This document shows positions 14,964 to 23,704 of a stretch of 64,000 nt of DNA, in pieces. A model generated the notes under the pieces. The model ran no database searches. It was not told the DNA's origin and saw nothing but the letters and a program-made list of their open reading frames with translations. Both the position numbers and the translations under genes were made by a program. The DNA is taken from positions 1-64,000 of the forward strand of contig NZ_BAGG01000115.1 of the NCBI RefSeq assembly GCF_000308695.1, in the 5' to 3' direction. Source of the DNA: Nocardia takedensis NBRC 100417. GTDB taxonomy: Bacteria > Actinomycetota > Actinomycetes > Mycobacteriales > Mycobacteriaceae. Position 1 is the first letter of the stretch. Each line of letters begins with the position of its first letter.

Positions 14964-17900
14964 ATGTCGGATGCGGTGAGCGGAAGCGACGCGGACACGG
15001 CCAGAACAGCCTGTTCGTACTGCGGCGTTGGCTGCGGCATCACCGTGCGGACCGAGACCGACGTGACGGGCGCGCCGGTGATCACCAAGGTCGCGGGCGA
15101 CAAAGCGCACCCCACGAACGCGGGCAGGCTGTGCACCAAAGGCGCGACGCACCTCGAACTCATGCGCGCCCCCGGACGCATGGAGACCGCCTACCGCCGT
15201 CCCGAACGCGGCGCGACACCCGAACCGGTGTCGGTGGACGCGGCGGTCCGCGAGGCCGCCGACCGACTACGCGCCATCCTCGACGAACACGGCCCCGACG
15301 CCCTCGCGCTCTACGTCTCCGGGCAGATGTCGCTGGAAGCGCAGTACCTGGTGACCAAACTGGCCAAGGGCCACCTGCGCACCGTCCACCTGGAAGCCAA
15401 CTCCCGACTGTGCATGGCCAGCGCGGGCACCGGCTACAAGCAGTCGCTCGGCGCGGACGGCCCACCCGGCTCCTACGACGATTTCGAGCACGCCGACCTG
15501 TTCTTCGTCATCGGCGCGAACATGGCCGACTGCCATCCCATCCTGTACCTGCGCATGGCCGAACGGCTCAAGGCGGGCGCGAAACTGATCGTGGTCGACC
15601 CGCGCCGCACCGACACCGCCGCCCGCGCCGACCTGTTCCTCCAGATCGCGCCCGGCACCGACCTCGCGCTGCTCAACGGCCTGCTGCACCTGCTGGTCGC
15701 CGACGGCGCGATCGACGAGCGGTTCATCGCCGAGCACACCGAGGGCTGGGCGGCGATGCCGGAATTCCTGGCCGACTACCCGCCGGAGCGGGTCGCCGAA
15801 CTGACCGGGCTGGCCGAGGCCGACATCCGCACGGCCGCCGCCTGGATCGGCGAGGCGGGCGAATGGATGTCGCTGTGGACGATGGGACTCAACCAGTCCA
15901 CCCACGGCACCTGGAACACCAACGCGCTCTGCAATCTGCACCTGGCGACCGGCGCGATCTGCCGTCCGGGCAGCGGGCCGTTCTCGCTGACCGGTCAACC
16001 CAACGCGATGGGCGGTCGCGAGATGGGCTACATGGGTCCCGGGCTGCCCGGACAGCGCAGCCTGCTCGTCGCCGAGGACCGCGCCTTCGTCGAGACCGCG
16101 TGGGACCTGCCGTCCGGCACCCTGCGCACCGAGGCCGGACCCGGCACCATCGACATGTTCCGCCAGATGGAGGACGGCCGGATCAAAGCGGCCTGGATCA
16201 TCTGCACCAACCCCGTCGCCTCGGTCGCCAACCGCAAGACGGTGATCGCCGGCCTCGAAGCCGCCGACCTGGTCATCGCGCAGGACACCTACACCGAGAC
16301 CGCCACCAACGCCTACGCCGACCTGCTGCTGCCCGCGACCCTGTGGGCCGAGGCCGACGCGCTGAACGTCAACTCCGAGCGCACCGTCACCCTGTTGCGC
16401 CGTTCGGTGGACCCGGTCGGGCAGGCGCGCCCGGACTGGCTGTTGATCGCCCAGGTCGCCACCGCCATGGGATTCCCCGGTTTCGAGTTCGCCTCCAGCG
16501 CCGAGGTGTTCGCCGAGATCCAGCGTTTCGCCAACCCCGCGACCGGCTACGACCTGCGCGGCATGAGCTACGAAGCGCTCGCCGAAGGGCCGATGCAGTG
16601 GCCGTGCGCCGACCCCGAGACCCGCCGCAACCCCATCCGCTACCTCAACGACGGACGCAGCCAGACCCGGCACGAGGACGCCGACGGTCACGCGCCGCGC
16701 CTGGCGTTCGCGACGGCGAGTCGCCGCGCGGTGTTCTGGGCGCGCCCGCACATGCCGCCCGCGGAGATGCCCGACGACGACTACCCGTTCACGCTGAACA
16801 CCGGTCGGCTGCAACACCAGTGGCACACGATGACCAAGACCGGTCGCGTCGCGAAACTCAACAAGTTGAACGGCGCGCCGTTCGTGGAGATCCATCCCGA
16901 GGACGCCGAACGGCTCGGGGTGCGCGCCGAGGACCAGCTCGAGATCGCCTCCCGGCGCGGACGCGCGGTGCTGCCGGTGCTGATCAGCGACCGGGTCCGG
17001 CCCGGCGACTGCTTCGCGCCCTTCCACTGGAACGACGAGCAAGGCGAATACCTGACCATCAACGCCGTGACCAACGACGCGGTCGACGGCGCGTCGCTGC
17101 AACCGGAGTTCAAGGCGTGCGCGGTCGCGTTGCGCCGGGTCGCCGCCGTGCCCACGCCGCCCGCGCCACCGGAACCGGCCGCGGACGAACGATCCGTTCT
17201 CGAACAGCCCGGTGCGGCACGGACCGACGCGCATCCGCTCGCCGCGCTGCTCGGCCTCGGACCGATCGCGCCGCCGCTGGGCGAACTCGAACGCGTCTAC
17301 CTGGGTGGTTATCTCGCGGCGCTGCAAACGCTTCCGGTGACCGGCCAGCCGGTGCTACCGGACTCCGCGCCGCTGTCGGCGGCCGCGCGGGCCTGGGTGG
17401 ACGGTCTGCTGGCCGGAATGTACTCGCGCGCCACCGGATCGACGCGGGTCGACGCGGCCACGGAGGCCGCGCCCGCCGCGCCCGCACCGGTCACGGTGCT
17501 GTGGGCCTCGCAGACCGGCAACGCCGAGGAATTCGCGGGGCAGGTCGCCGAACGGCTCACCGCCGCCGGATTCGCCCCGCGCCTGCTCGACATGGACTCC
17601 TGCGACATCGACGCCCTCACCGGCGACGTACTGGTCGTCAGCAGCACCTTCGGCGACGGCGGTCCCCCCGACAACGGCGCCGACTTCTGGGAACGCCTCG
17701 GCGGATCACGGCGACTCACCGACGTGCGCTACGCGGTCTTCGCCCTCGGCGACTCCTCCTACGACGACTTCTGCGGCCACGGACGCGGACTCGACACCGC
17801 CTTGGCCGAACGCGGCGCACACCGCCTACTACCCCGCGTCGACGCCGAACCCGACTACGAGGACGCCGGAGCTCTGTGGCTGGACGAGATCGTCGCGGTG

Positions 17901-19289
17901 CTCGGGGAGGGACGAGATGACTCCGGGAGCGGCGGTTTTGCCGGCGGTCCGGCGACCGCAGGCGGCTTCGACGGTCGACCCGCGAGTGGCTCGACCGGCA
18001 GCGGTTCGACAGACAGCGCCAGCGGACTGGTCGGGACCGGCGCGAACAGCATGGCCGGCGGCAGGGGCGGGAACGGTGCGACCGGATCGCAAGGGGCGCG
18101 CACGGGCGGCGCGACGTTGACGCGGACCGCACCCGATTCGCGGGCCGCGGCCCCCTTCACCCGCAACTCCCCCGTGACCGCCGCGCTCGTGCGCAACGAG
18201 CCGTTGTCGCGGGGCGGGTCGCCGAAAGAGGTGCGGCAGTTCGGGTTCGATCTGCGCGACAGCGGGGTCGGGTACGAGGTCGGGGATTCGCTCGGGGTGT
18301 GGCCCGCCAACTGCGGGTCGCTGGTACGGGAATGGCTCGGCGCGACCGGACTCGACGGGCGGCGCGCAGTCGAGGTGGACGGACGCGAGGTGCCGCTGGC
18401 GGAAGCGCTGCGCACCCACTACGACATCACCCGGGTCGGCCCGGATCTGCTGGGTTTCGTCGCCGAACGCAATCCCAACCAGCAGTTGGCCAAACTGCTG
18501 CGGCGCGACAACCGCAACGAACTCGCCAACTACCTATGGGATCGGCAGGCCGTCGATGTGCTGCGCGATTTCCCGGTGCGCGCGGACCTGGTGGAGTGGC
18601 TGGGCGCGCTGAAGAAGCTGCAACCGCGCCAGTATTCGATCTCGTCCAGTCCGCTGGTCGACCCGGACGAGGTGCAGTTGACGGTGGGCGTGGTGCGCTA
18701 CGGCGATCCGGCGGCGGCCGGGTCGGCGGCACGGCGCGGCGGGGTGTGTTCGACGTTCCTGGCCGACCGGGTGGAGGAACGCGAACACCGGGTGCCGATC
18801 TTCCTCCAGCGCGCCCCGCACTTCCGGCCGCCGCGCGACCCGAGCGCGCCGATGATCATGGTCGGGCCGGGTACCGGCATCGCGCCGTTCCGCGGTTTCC
18901 TGCACGAACGCCGCGCGCTCGGCGCGACCGGACGCAACTGGCTGTTCTTCGGCGATCAGCACGCCGCGCAGAACTTCTACTACCGCGCCGAACTCGAGGA
19001 CATGTTCCGCTCGGGTTTCCTGACCCGTCTCGATCTGGCCTTCTCCCGCGACCAGCGGGAACGGATCTACGTGCAGCACCGCATGATCGAGCACGGCGCG
19101 GAACTGTGGTCGTGGCTGCGCGACGGCGCGCACTTCTACGTCTGTGGCGACGCGGCCCGCATGGCCAAGGATGTGGACGACACGCTGCTGCGCATCGCCC
19201 AGATCCACGGCAAGCTCGATGAGGCGGGCGCGCTGGCGTTCAAAAAGCAGATGGTCGCCGAGAAACGCTACGTGCGCGACGTGTACTGA
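14964..19289 (+). CDS. Fused nitrate reductase / NADPH flavoprotein reductase
   Basis: A single 1,441-residue protein. Residues 1-60 hold a [4Fe-4S] site (C17, C20, C24, C57). The bis-molybdopterin domain follows to about 730, with Cys150 in NSRLCMASAG, the Mo ligand position of NapA/NasA enzymes. A linker leads to a flavodoxin FMN domain (about 841-975, SQTGNAEEFA), a Gly/Ser-rich linker (about 980-1052), an FAD domain (RQYSISSS near 1221) and an NADPH domain (MVGPGTGIAPFRGF near 1299, C-terminal VRDVY). This is the CysJ-type reductase. I infer a cytoplasmic, NADPH-driven assimilatory nitrate reductase. ATG at 14964 has GGAG upstream. No nirBD or transporter is nearby. Confidence 0.88.
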   Translation: MSDAVSGSDADTARTACSYCGVGCGITVRTETDVTGAPVITKVAGDKAHPTNAGRLCTKGATHLELMRAPGRMETAYRRPERGATPEPVSVDAAVREAADRLRAILDEHGPDALALYVSGQMSLEAQYLVTKLAKGHLRTVHLEANSRLCMASAGTGYKQSLGADGPPGSYDDFEHADLFFVIGANMADCHPILYLRMAERLKAGAKLIVVDPRRTDTAARADLFLQIAPGTDLALLNGLLHLLVADGAIDERFIAEHTEGWAAMPEFLADYPPERVAELTGLAEADIRTAAAWIGEAGEWMSLWTMGLNQSTHGTWNTNALCNLHLATGAICRPGSGPFSLTGQPNAMGGREMGYMGPGLPGQRSLLVAEDRAFVETAWDLPSGTLRTEAGPGTIDMFRQMEDGRIKAAWIICTNPVASVANRKTVIAGLEAADLVIAQDTYTETATNAYADLLLPATLWAEADALNVNSERTVTLLRRSVDPVGQARPDWLLIAQVATAMGFPGFEFASSAEVFAEIQRFANPATGYDLRGMSYEALAEGPMQWPCADPETRRNPIRYLNDGRSQTRHEDADGHAPRLAFATASRRAVFWARPHMPPAEMPDDDYPFTLNTGRLQHQWHTMTKTGRVAKLNKLNGAPFVEIHPEDAERLGVRAEDQLEIASRRGRAVLPVLISDRVRPGDCFAPFHWNDEQGEYLTINAVTNDAVDGASLQPEFKACAVALRRVAAVPTPPAPPEPAADERSVLEQPGAARTDAHPLAALLGLGPIAPPLGELERVYLGGYLAALQTLPVTGQPVLPDSAPLSAAARAWVDGLLAGMYSRATGSTRVDAATEAAPAAPAPVTVLWASQTGNAEEFAGQVAERLTAAGFAPRLLDMDSCDIDALTGDVLVVSSTFGDGGPPDNGADFWERLGGSRRLTDVRYAVFALGDSSYDDFCGHGRGLDTALAERGAHRLLPRVDAEPDYEDAGALWLDEIVAVLGEGRDDSGSGGFAGGPATAGGFDGRPASGSTGSGSTDSASGLVGTGANSMAGGRGGNGATGSQGARTGGATLTRTAPDSRAAAPFTRNSPVTAALVRNEPLSRGGSPKEVRQFGFDLRDSGVGYEVGDSLGVWPANCGSLVREWLGATGLDGRRAVEVDGREVPLAEALRTHYDITRVGPDLLGFVAERNPNQQLAKLLRRDNRNELANYLWDRQAVDVLRDFPVRADLVEWLGALKKLQPRQYSISSSPLVDPDEVQLTVGVVRYGDPAAAGSAARRGGVCSTFLADRVEEREHRVPIFLQRAPHFRPPRDPSAPMIMVGPGTGIAPFRGFLHERRALGATGRNWLFFGDQHAAQNFYYRAELEDMFRSGFLTRLDLAFSRDQRERIYVQHRMIEHGAELWSWLRDGAHFYVCGDAARMAKDVDDTLLRIAQIHGKLDEAGALAFKKQMVAEKRYVRDVY

Positions 19290-19402
19290 GCCGCGCACCC
19301 CCGACGAGGCGCGACAGGTCGTGGCGAACTGTCGCACTTGCGCAGGGCGGCCGGATTCCCCTCGCACTTGTGCCGGCGTAGAACTCGGCGGACCAGCTCC
19401 GC

Positions 19403-19981
19403 TCAGGCCGCCCAGTGAGCGTCGCGGCCGGTGAGTGCCAGCACTCGGTCGAGTGCGGGCGCGTCGGGGGCGACGGTGAGCACCGGGCCGAACATGCCCG
19501 GAGTGCCCTCGGCGGGGGTGTCGGCGAGCATCTCGAGCAGGATCGCGAGGTGGTCGTCGGCGGCGGTGAAGGGGAGCCCCGCGCCGCGCGCGAGGTCCCA
19601 GCCGTGCACCACGAGTTCGTCCAGGGCGATCCTGGCCATCAGCGCGGCGGGCAGTTCCACGCCGCCCGCCTCGGTGTCACCCTCCCAGGCGTCGGGCTTG
19701 CGCCAAGCCGCGACGAGGGCGGCGGTACGGGCCGGGATGAGGGTGCGCCACTCGTCGGGCAGGTCGACCTCGGCGGGGTTGCCCGGGGGAACCGAGCGCC
19801 CGACGGCCTCCTTGGTCGCCGCCTGACGGAACGCCTCGGTCAGCATGGCGACGTGCGCGAGCAGGTCGCGCACGGTCGTCGAGGCGCAGGGGGTCGGCGC
19901 GTCCAACCGGTCGTCGGGGATGGCGGCCACCACCGCGTCCAGCGCGGCGGCGGCGGGTTCGAGATCGAATTCGACGGTCAT
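19403..19981 (-). CDS. TIGR03086 family (DinB/mycothiol-transferase-like) protein
   Basis: A 192-residue protein of the DinB-like, maleylpyruvate-isomerase-type superfamily. The N-terminal metal-binding helix bundle shows the HVAMLTEAF histidine, and DELVVHGWDLARG carries the second His; this matches the TIGR03086 subgroup. Many relatives are mycothiol-dependent, so a thiol-transfer or detoxification role is possible but not shown. The ATG at 19981 has a GGAGGA site. It is convergent with the nitrate reductase gene; the 113-nt spacer has only a weak 7-bp hairpin (19311-19317 with 19329-19335). Confidence 0.75.
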   Translation of the reverse strand: MTVEFDLEPAAAALDAVVAAIPDDRLDAPTPCASTTVRDLLAHVAMLTEAFRQAATKEAVGRSVPPGNPAEVDLPDEWRTLIPARTAALVAAWRKPDAWEGDTEAGGVELPAALMARIALDELVVHGWDLARGAGLPFTAADDHLAILLEMLADTPAEGTPGMFGPVLTVAPDAPALDRVLALTGRDAHWAA

Positions 19982-20191
19982 CTGCGGTCCTCCCGGTCGG
20001 GCGTGCGTGCTCGATGATGCAGACGGAACGGCTGTCGCCGATTCATCGGTGGAACCCGATAGTGCGGGGCGCGAGACCGCCCGGTATTGCCCGGCACGCC
20101 GTGCGCGGCGCATGCTCGTAACTGTCGGATTGTTGTTCACGCCCGAACCGGGGTACCCCGGCCCGAGTAACCGAGTGGACAGGAGCGCACG

Positions 20192-20401
20192 ATGATCGAT
20201 CACCGCACATCCCGCACCACCGACGAGGTCTCCGAGGCGGACCTGGTCGAGCAGTCCACGCCGGTCCATCCGGACGAGAGCGACGAACCCGATCTCGCCG
20301 CCGCCGTGGATCGCGACACCTGGTCGGCGAACACCGCCGACGTCATCGACCAGTCCATTCCCGTCCCGCTGGACGACGAGGACGCCGCGCCGGAGGAGTG
20401 A
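20192..20401 (+). CDS. Small acidic protein with an internal duplicated motif
   Basis: A 69-residue, strongly acidic protein of unknown function. It has an AGGAG site 6 nt before the ATG. Two copies of one motif are visible: EADLVEQSTPVHPDE (about 15-29) and TADVIDQSIPVPLDDE (about 48-63). No signal peptide, Cys or membrane segment is seen, so it is a cytoplasmic and probably disordered protein. It reads divergently from the TIGR03086 gene and converges on menD. Confidence 0.6.
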   Translation: MIDHRTSRTTDEVSEADLVEQSTPVHPDESDEPDLAAAVDRDTWSANTADVIDQSIPVPLDDEDAAPEE

Positions 20402-20402
20402 A

Positions 20403-20507
20403 GCCCGCGCGTGCGGCTCGGTCCGCGATGCGGGCGGACGACGCCGTCGCGTTGCGCGCCCGGCTACCGGGTGGGCCCGCGCGTGCGGCTCAGTCCGCGA
20501 TGCGGGC
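20403..20507. repeat. 33-bp direct repeat at the menD 3' end
   Basis: The 33-nt segment 20403-20435 is repeated at 20475-20507 with a single base difference. The second copy encodes the last codons and stop of menD (minus strand). In the first copy the stop triplet TGA reads CGA. The first copy begins 2 nt after the stop codon of the small acidic gene. This looks like a local duplication of the menD end. Confidence 0.9.
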
Positions 20508-22127
20508 CCGGACGGTGGCGTGCAGTTCGCGCAGGCTGGACCGCTCGGTGACGACTTCCAGCACCCGTACCCCGTGGGCGGGGGCGGTGAGTTCGATCGC
20601 GAGTTGTCCGGGGTCGACCTGGCGGTGCGGGATCCGGTAGGCGGCGCACAGCGCGGCCAGATCCATGCCGTGCGGGGTGCCGAACACCCGCTCGAACACG
20701 CCCGCGTACTGCGGGTCGCCCTGTTCGAGCAACTCGAAGATGCCGCCGCCGTCGTCGTTGGCGACCACGATGGTCAGATCCTCCGGGCGCGGTTCGCCGC
20801 GTCCGATCAGCAGGCCCGAGGCGTCGTGCAGGAAGGTCAGGTCGCCCATCAGCGCGATCGTGCGGCCTTCGTGGGCCAGCGCGGCCCCGACCGCCGCCGA
20901 CACGGTGCCGTCGATCCCGGCGACGCCGCGGTTGGACAGCACTGTGACCTCGGGGCGCGGATGCGAGACCAGCGCCGCGTCGCGCACCGGATTGGACGCG
21001 CCGAGCAGCAGTTGGTCACCGTCGCGCAGGGCGTCCATCACCACGGCGGCGACGTGCAGGCCGGTGGGTTTGGGGTGGCGGTCCAGTTCCTCGCGGACCG
21101 CCGCGTTGACGAAGGCGTCGAGTTCGCGGCAGCGGGTCAGCCACTGCGGACTCGGCGCGCCGCTGGTGACGGCCCTGGTGCCGGTGCCGACGACATTGCC
21201 CGACACGTCGGGCCAGCGCGGGCCGGTGGTGAGCGCGAAGACCGTGATGTCCGGATCGGCGAGCACGCGCGAGACCTGCCGGTGCAGGGTGGGCCGCCCG
21301 GTGATGATGGCTTGGCGGGGCCGCAACAGCGGCAGGGCCAGCGGGTGCAGCGCCGGGCCGTGCCGGGGCGCGGTGGGTTCGGCGACGGTGGGCAGGTCGG
21401 CCAGTTCGGGGCGCGGTCCGGCGCCGTGGCCGGAGATGACGACCGTGTCGGGGGTCAGATCGATGTCGAGGGGGACGTCCAGCGTCGCGTACTGGGTGGC
21501 GGTCCAGGCGCGGCCGTCGCCGCGGCCCTCGGGAGCGAATTCGCCCGGTGCGAGGTCCGGGACCAGCGGTTCGCGCAGCGGGATGTCGAAGTGCACCGGC
21601 CCGGCGTTGCCCGAGCGGGTGCCGCGCGCGGCGGCCAGCACCCGGCACACGGCGGATCGCCACACGCTGTTCTGCCTGCCGTAGGCGGGTTCGGCATCGG
21701 TGTCGGCCTCGGCGAGACCGAGGCTGATGGTGGCGCGGACCTGGCTGCCGAACAGGCCGAGTTGTTCGACGGTCTGATTGGCCCCCGTGCCGAGCATGTC
21801 GTAGGGGCGGTTCGCGCTGAGCACGACCAGGGGGACGCGCGCGTAGTTGGCCTCCAGCACGGCGGGGCCGAGGTTGGCGACCGCCGTCCCCGAGGTCATG
21901 ACGACGGGAACGGGGCGCTGGGCGGAGACGGCCAGGCCGATGGCCAGGAATCCGGCGCTGCGCTCGTCGATGCGCATGTGCAGGCGCAGCCTGCCCGCGG
22001 CGTCGGCCGCTTGGAGCGCGAAGGCCAGCGGCGCGTTGCGCGAGCCGGGGCACAGCACGACCTCGCGCACGCCACCGCGCACGAGTTCGTCGACGACCAC
22101 TTGGGCCTGCGCTGTTGACGGGTTCAC
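20490..22127 (-). CDS. menD: 2-succinyl-5-enolpyruvyl-6-hydroxy-3-cyclohexene-1-carboxylate synthase
   Basis: A 545-residue thiamine-diphosphate enzyme that joins isochorismate and 2-oxoglutarate in menaquinone synthesis. VVLCPGSRNAPLAFAL, IDERSAGFLAIGLA (catalytic Glu region) and the C-terminal ThDP/Mg site ANDDGGGIFELLEQGD are the expected MenD blocks. It starts at GTG 22127. Transcribed alone on the minus strand; in mycobacteria it is also near menG. Confidence 0.95.
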   Translation of the reverse strand: MNPSTAQAQVVVDELVRGGVREVVLCPGSRNAPLAFALQAADAAGRLRLHMRIDERSAGFLAIGLAVSAQRPVPVVMTSGTAVANLGPAVLEANYARVPLVVLSANRPYDMLGTGANQTVEQLGLFGSQVRATISLGLAEADTDAEPAYGRQNSVWRSAVCRVLAAARGTRSGNAGPVHFDIPLREPLVPDLAPGEFAPEGRGDGRAWTATQYATLDVPLDIDLTPDTVVISGHGAGPRPELADLPTVAEPTAPRHGPALHPLALPLLRPRQAIITGRPTLHRQVSRVLADPDITVFALTTGPRWPDVSGNVVGTGTRAVTSGAPSPQWLTRCRELDAFVNAAVREELDRHPKPTGLHVAAVVMDALRDGDQLLLGASNPVRDAALVSHPRPEVTVLSNRGVAGIDGTVSAAVGAALAHEGRTIALMGDLTFLHDASGLLIGRGEPRPEDLTIVVANDDGGGIFELLEQGDPQYAGVFERVFGTPHGMDLAALCAAYRIPHRQVDPGQLAIELTAPAHGVRVLEVVTERSSLRELHATVRARIAD

Positions 22128-22230
22128 GCCACCAGCCTTACAGACACCGCGCCCGCCCGCTGCGTCAGCCTGCTCACAGTGTCGGTGTCCGCCGGGGCCG
22201 GTCCGGATGGGGATCCGCGCCGGACCGTGT

Positions 22231-22277
22231 GCCGCACGTCGAATCGCCGCGAGCGGCGAGTGTTTCCGACGTGCGGC
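22231..22277 (-). terminator. Nested hairpin after the DUF6918-like gene
   Basis: An outer 11-bp stem (22231-22241 with 22267-22277) encloses an inner 6-bp stem (22244-22249 with 22254-22259). It starts 12 nt after the stop at 22290 on the minus strand. No U-run is evident. Probably a terminator of that gene. Confidence 0.5.
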
Positions 22278-22289
22278 CGATCAGCGGAC

Positions 22290-22733
22290 TCAGGCGTGCC
22301 GCTGGACCAGGTCGCCCAGACGCGGCAGCGCCTCGATGACGTTCTTCTTGGCCGAGGAGCGCATCGAGGAGTAGACCTTCTGCAGCGCGGGGCGGCTGGA
22401 GGCCTGGGCGCGCTCGTCGGTGACCGAGAGCAACGCTTCGGCGACCGAGTCGGAGTTGGCCACCAGCAGGTCGGCGAAATTGCCGGTGCCCGCGGCGGTG
22501 TACTGCGCCCAGAACGGGTCGAGCTTCTCGACGAACTTGGGGGCCAACGATTCCAGCGCGTCCGGGACGATGGACGGGCTGATCTTCTTGACCGCCGCGT
22601 ATCCACCCTTCACGGCCAGGCCGGACGCACCACCCTTGTCCGACACCTCGGCGTCCAGAACTTCTTTGGCATCGGCAAGGAAGGCCGTGCGCTTGGCATC
22701 GACGAGCAGGGATTCAGACAGTGCTGCAACCAC
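22290..22733 (-). CDS. Conserved hypothetical (DUF6918-like)
   Basis: A 147-residue, mostly helical protein of unknown function, beginning VVAALSESLLVDAKR and resembling a family of actinobacterial proteins of similar length. The GTG at 22733 has an AGGAGG site 8-9 nt upstream and is preferred to the longer frame to 22820. No catalytic motif, signal or membrane helix is seen. It lies between menD and the thioesterase but has its own terminator-like hairpin. Confidence 0.6.
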   Translation of the reverse strand: MVAALSESLLVDAKRTAFLADAKEVLDAEVSDKGGASGLAVKGGYAAVKKISPSIVPDALESLAPKFVEKLDPFWAQYTAAGTGNFADLLVANSDSVAEALLSVTDERAQASSRPALQKVYSSMRSSAKKNVIEALPRLGDLVQRHA

Positions 22734-22874
22734 TTTCAGGTTCCTCCGGATAGGTTCGTTGAACGAGCGCACGCCACTATACGCACCGGCGTCGATGGCC
22801 ACACCACGCTCGCCCGGCAACGGGTCCGCTTCACCTTCGCACGACGGCGCGTTCAGCGCATCCGGGCAGCGTCC

Positions 22875-23579
22875 TCAGGGCTGCCAGGGCAGCAGTTCCA
22901 CCATGAGTCCTTCGCAGTCGGCGAGCAAATCGCCCTGCTCGTCGCGCAATTCGGCGACGACGAAAGTCTTGCGTCCCTCGACGCGGTCGACCCGGCCCGA
23001 CACGGTGAGCGGCGTCTCGAGCGGAGTCACCTTGCGGTAGTTGACATGCAGGTAGGCGGTGCGACTGATCGGGCGACCCGAGTAGTGCACGATCATCCCG
23101 AACAGGTCGTCGAAGAGCAGGGGCAGCACGCCGCCGTGCGCGGCGCCGTTGCCGCCCAGGTGGTAGCGACGGAATTCACCCGCCATGGTGATGCCGCGCG
23201 GTCCGGCTTCGCGAACCTGCCACGGCAGCAACAGCAGACTGCCGCGTCCGGGCAGCGTGACCACCCGGCCCGCGGGGCCCTGGGCTTCCGGTGCGCGGTA
23301 GGGCCCGAGCAGGTCGATGAGTTCGCGTGCCTTGCCGAGCGCCTCGCCGAAGACCTCGTCGCTCGCGTCGACGCTGACGGCGAGATCCTGGAGGGTGCGC
23401 ATCGCCTCGACGAAGGGGCCGAAGTTCGGACCGACCTCGGCGCGGGTCACCTTGGGGAAGCCGCCGTGCTTCTCGTAGCGGTCCTGGTTCACCGCGCTGC
23501 TGTCGATGCGCCCGCGCGTCGACACGCCGGACCCGCTCTCCTCGACGCGGTCGGCCGCGTCCACCGTGCGCTCACTCAT
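22875..23579 (-). CDS. PaaI-type hot-dog thioesterase
   Basis: A 234-residue hot-dog protein with a 90-residue N-terminal extension. The signature GNGAAHGGVLPLLFDDLFG holds the catalytic Asp on the central helix of PaaI-type acyl-CoA thioesterases, followed by TAYLHVNYRKVTPLE. Its substrate is unknown. It is divergent from menB, and the menaquinone pathway needs a thioesterase for 1,4-dihydroxy-2-naphthoyl-CoA, so that role is a reasonable guess. The 125-nt gap to menB would hold both promoters. Confidence 0.8.
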   Translation of the reverse strand: MSERTVDAADRVEESGSGVSTRGRIDSSAVNQDRYEKHGGFPKVTRAEVGPNFGPFVEAMRTLQDLAVSVDASDEVFGEALGKARELIDLLGPYRAPEAQGPAGRVVTLPGRGSLLLLPWQVREAGPRGITMAGEFRRYHLGGNGAAHGGVLPLLFDDLFGMIVHYSGRPISRTAYLHVNYRKVTPLETPLTVSGRVDRVEGRKTFVVAELRDEQGDLLADCEGLMVELLPWQP

Positions 23580-23704
23580 ACCTGCACGGTAACGCGTCGT
23601 TTTACACCGTCAAGTCGACGGTCCTCGCGTGCCCGCGCGTGTGGGAGCCGATCGCGGGGAAGTCGCTGGCACCAACCCTTTCGTCGGGGGCGATAATCGC
23701 AGGC

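Noticed and set aside
15267..17327. 686-codon open frame on the minus strand
   Set aside because: Antisense to the nitrate reductase gene; Gly/Arg/Val/Gln-rich composition without domain motifs.
19311..19335. 7-bp hairpin after the nitrate reductase gene
   Set aside because: Short stem, 11-nt loop and no U-tract; could be chance in GC-rich DNA.
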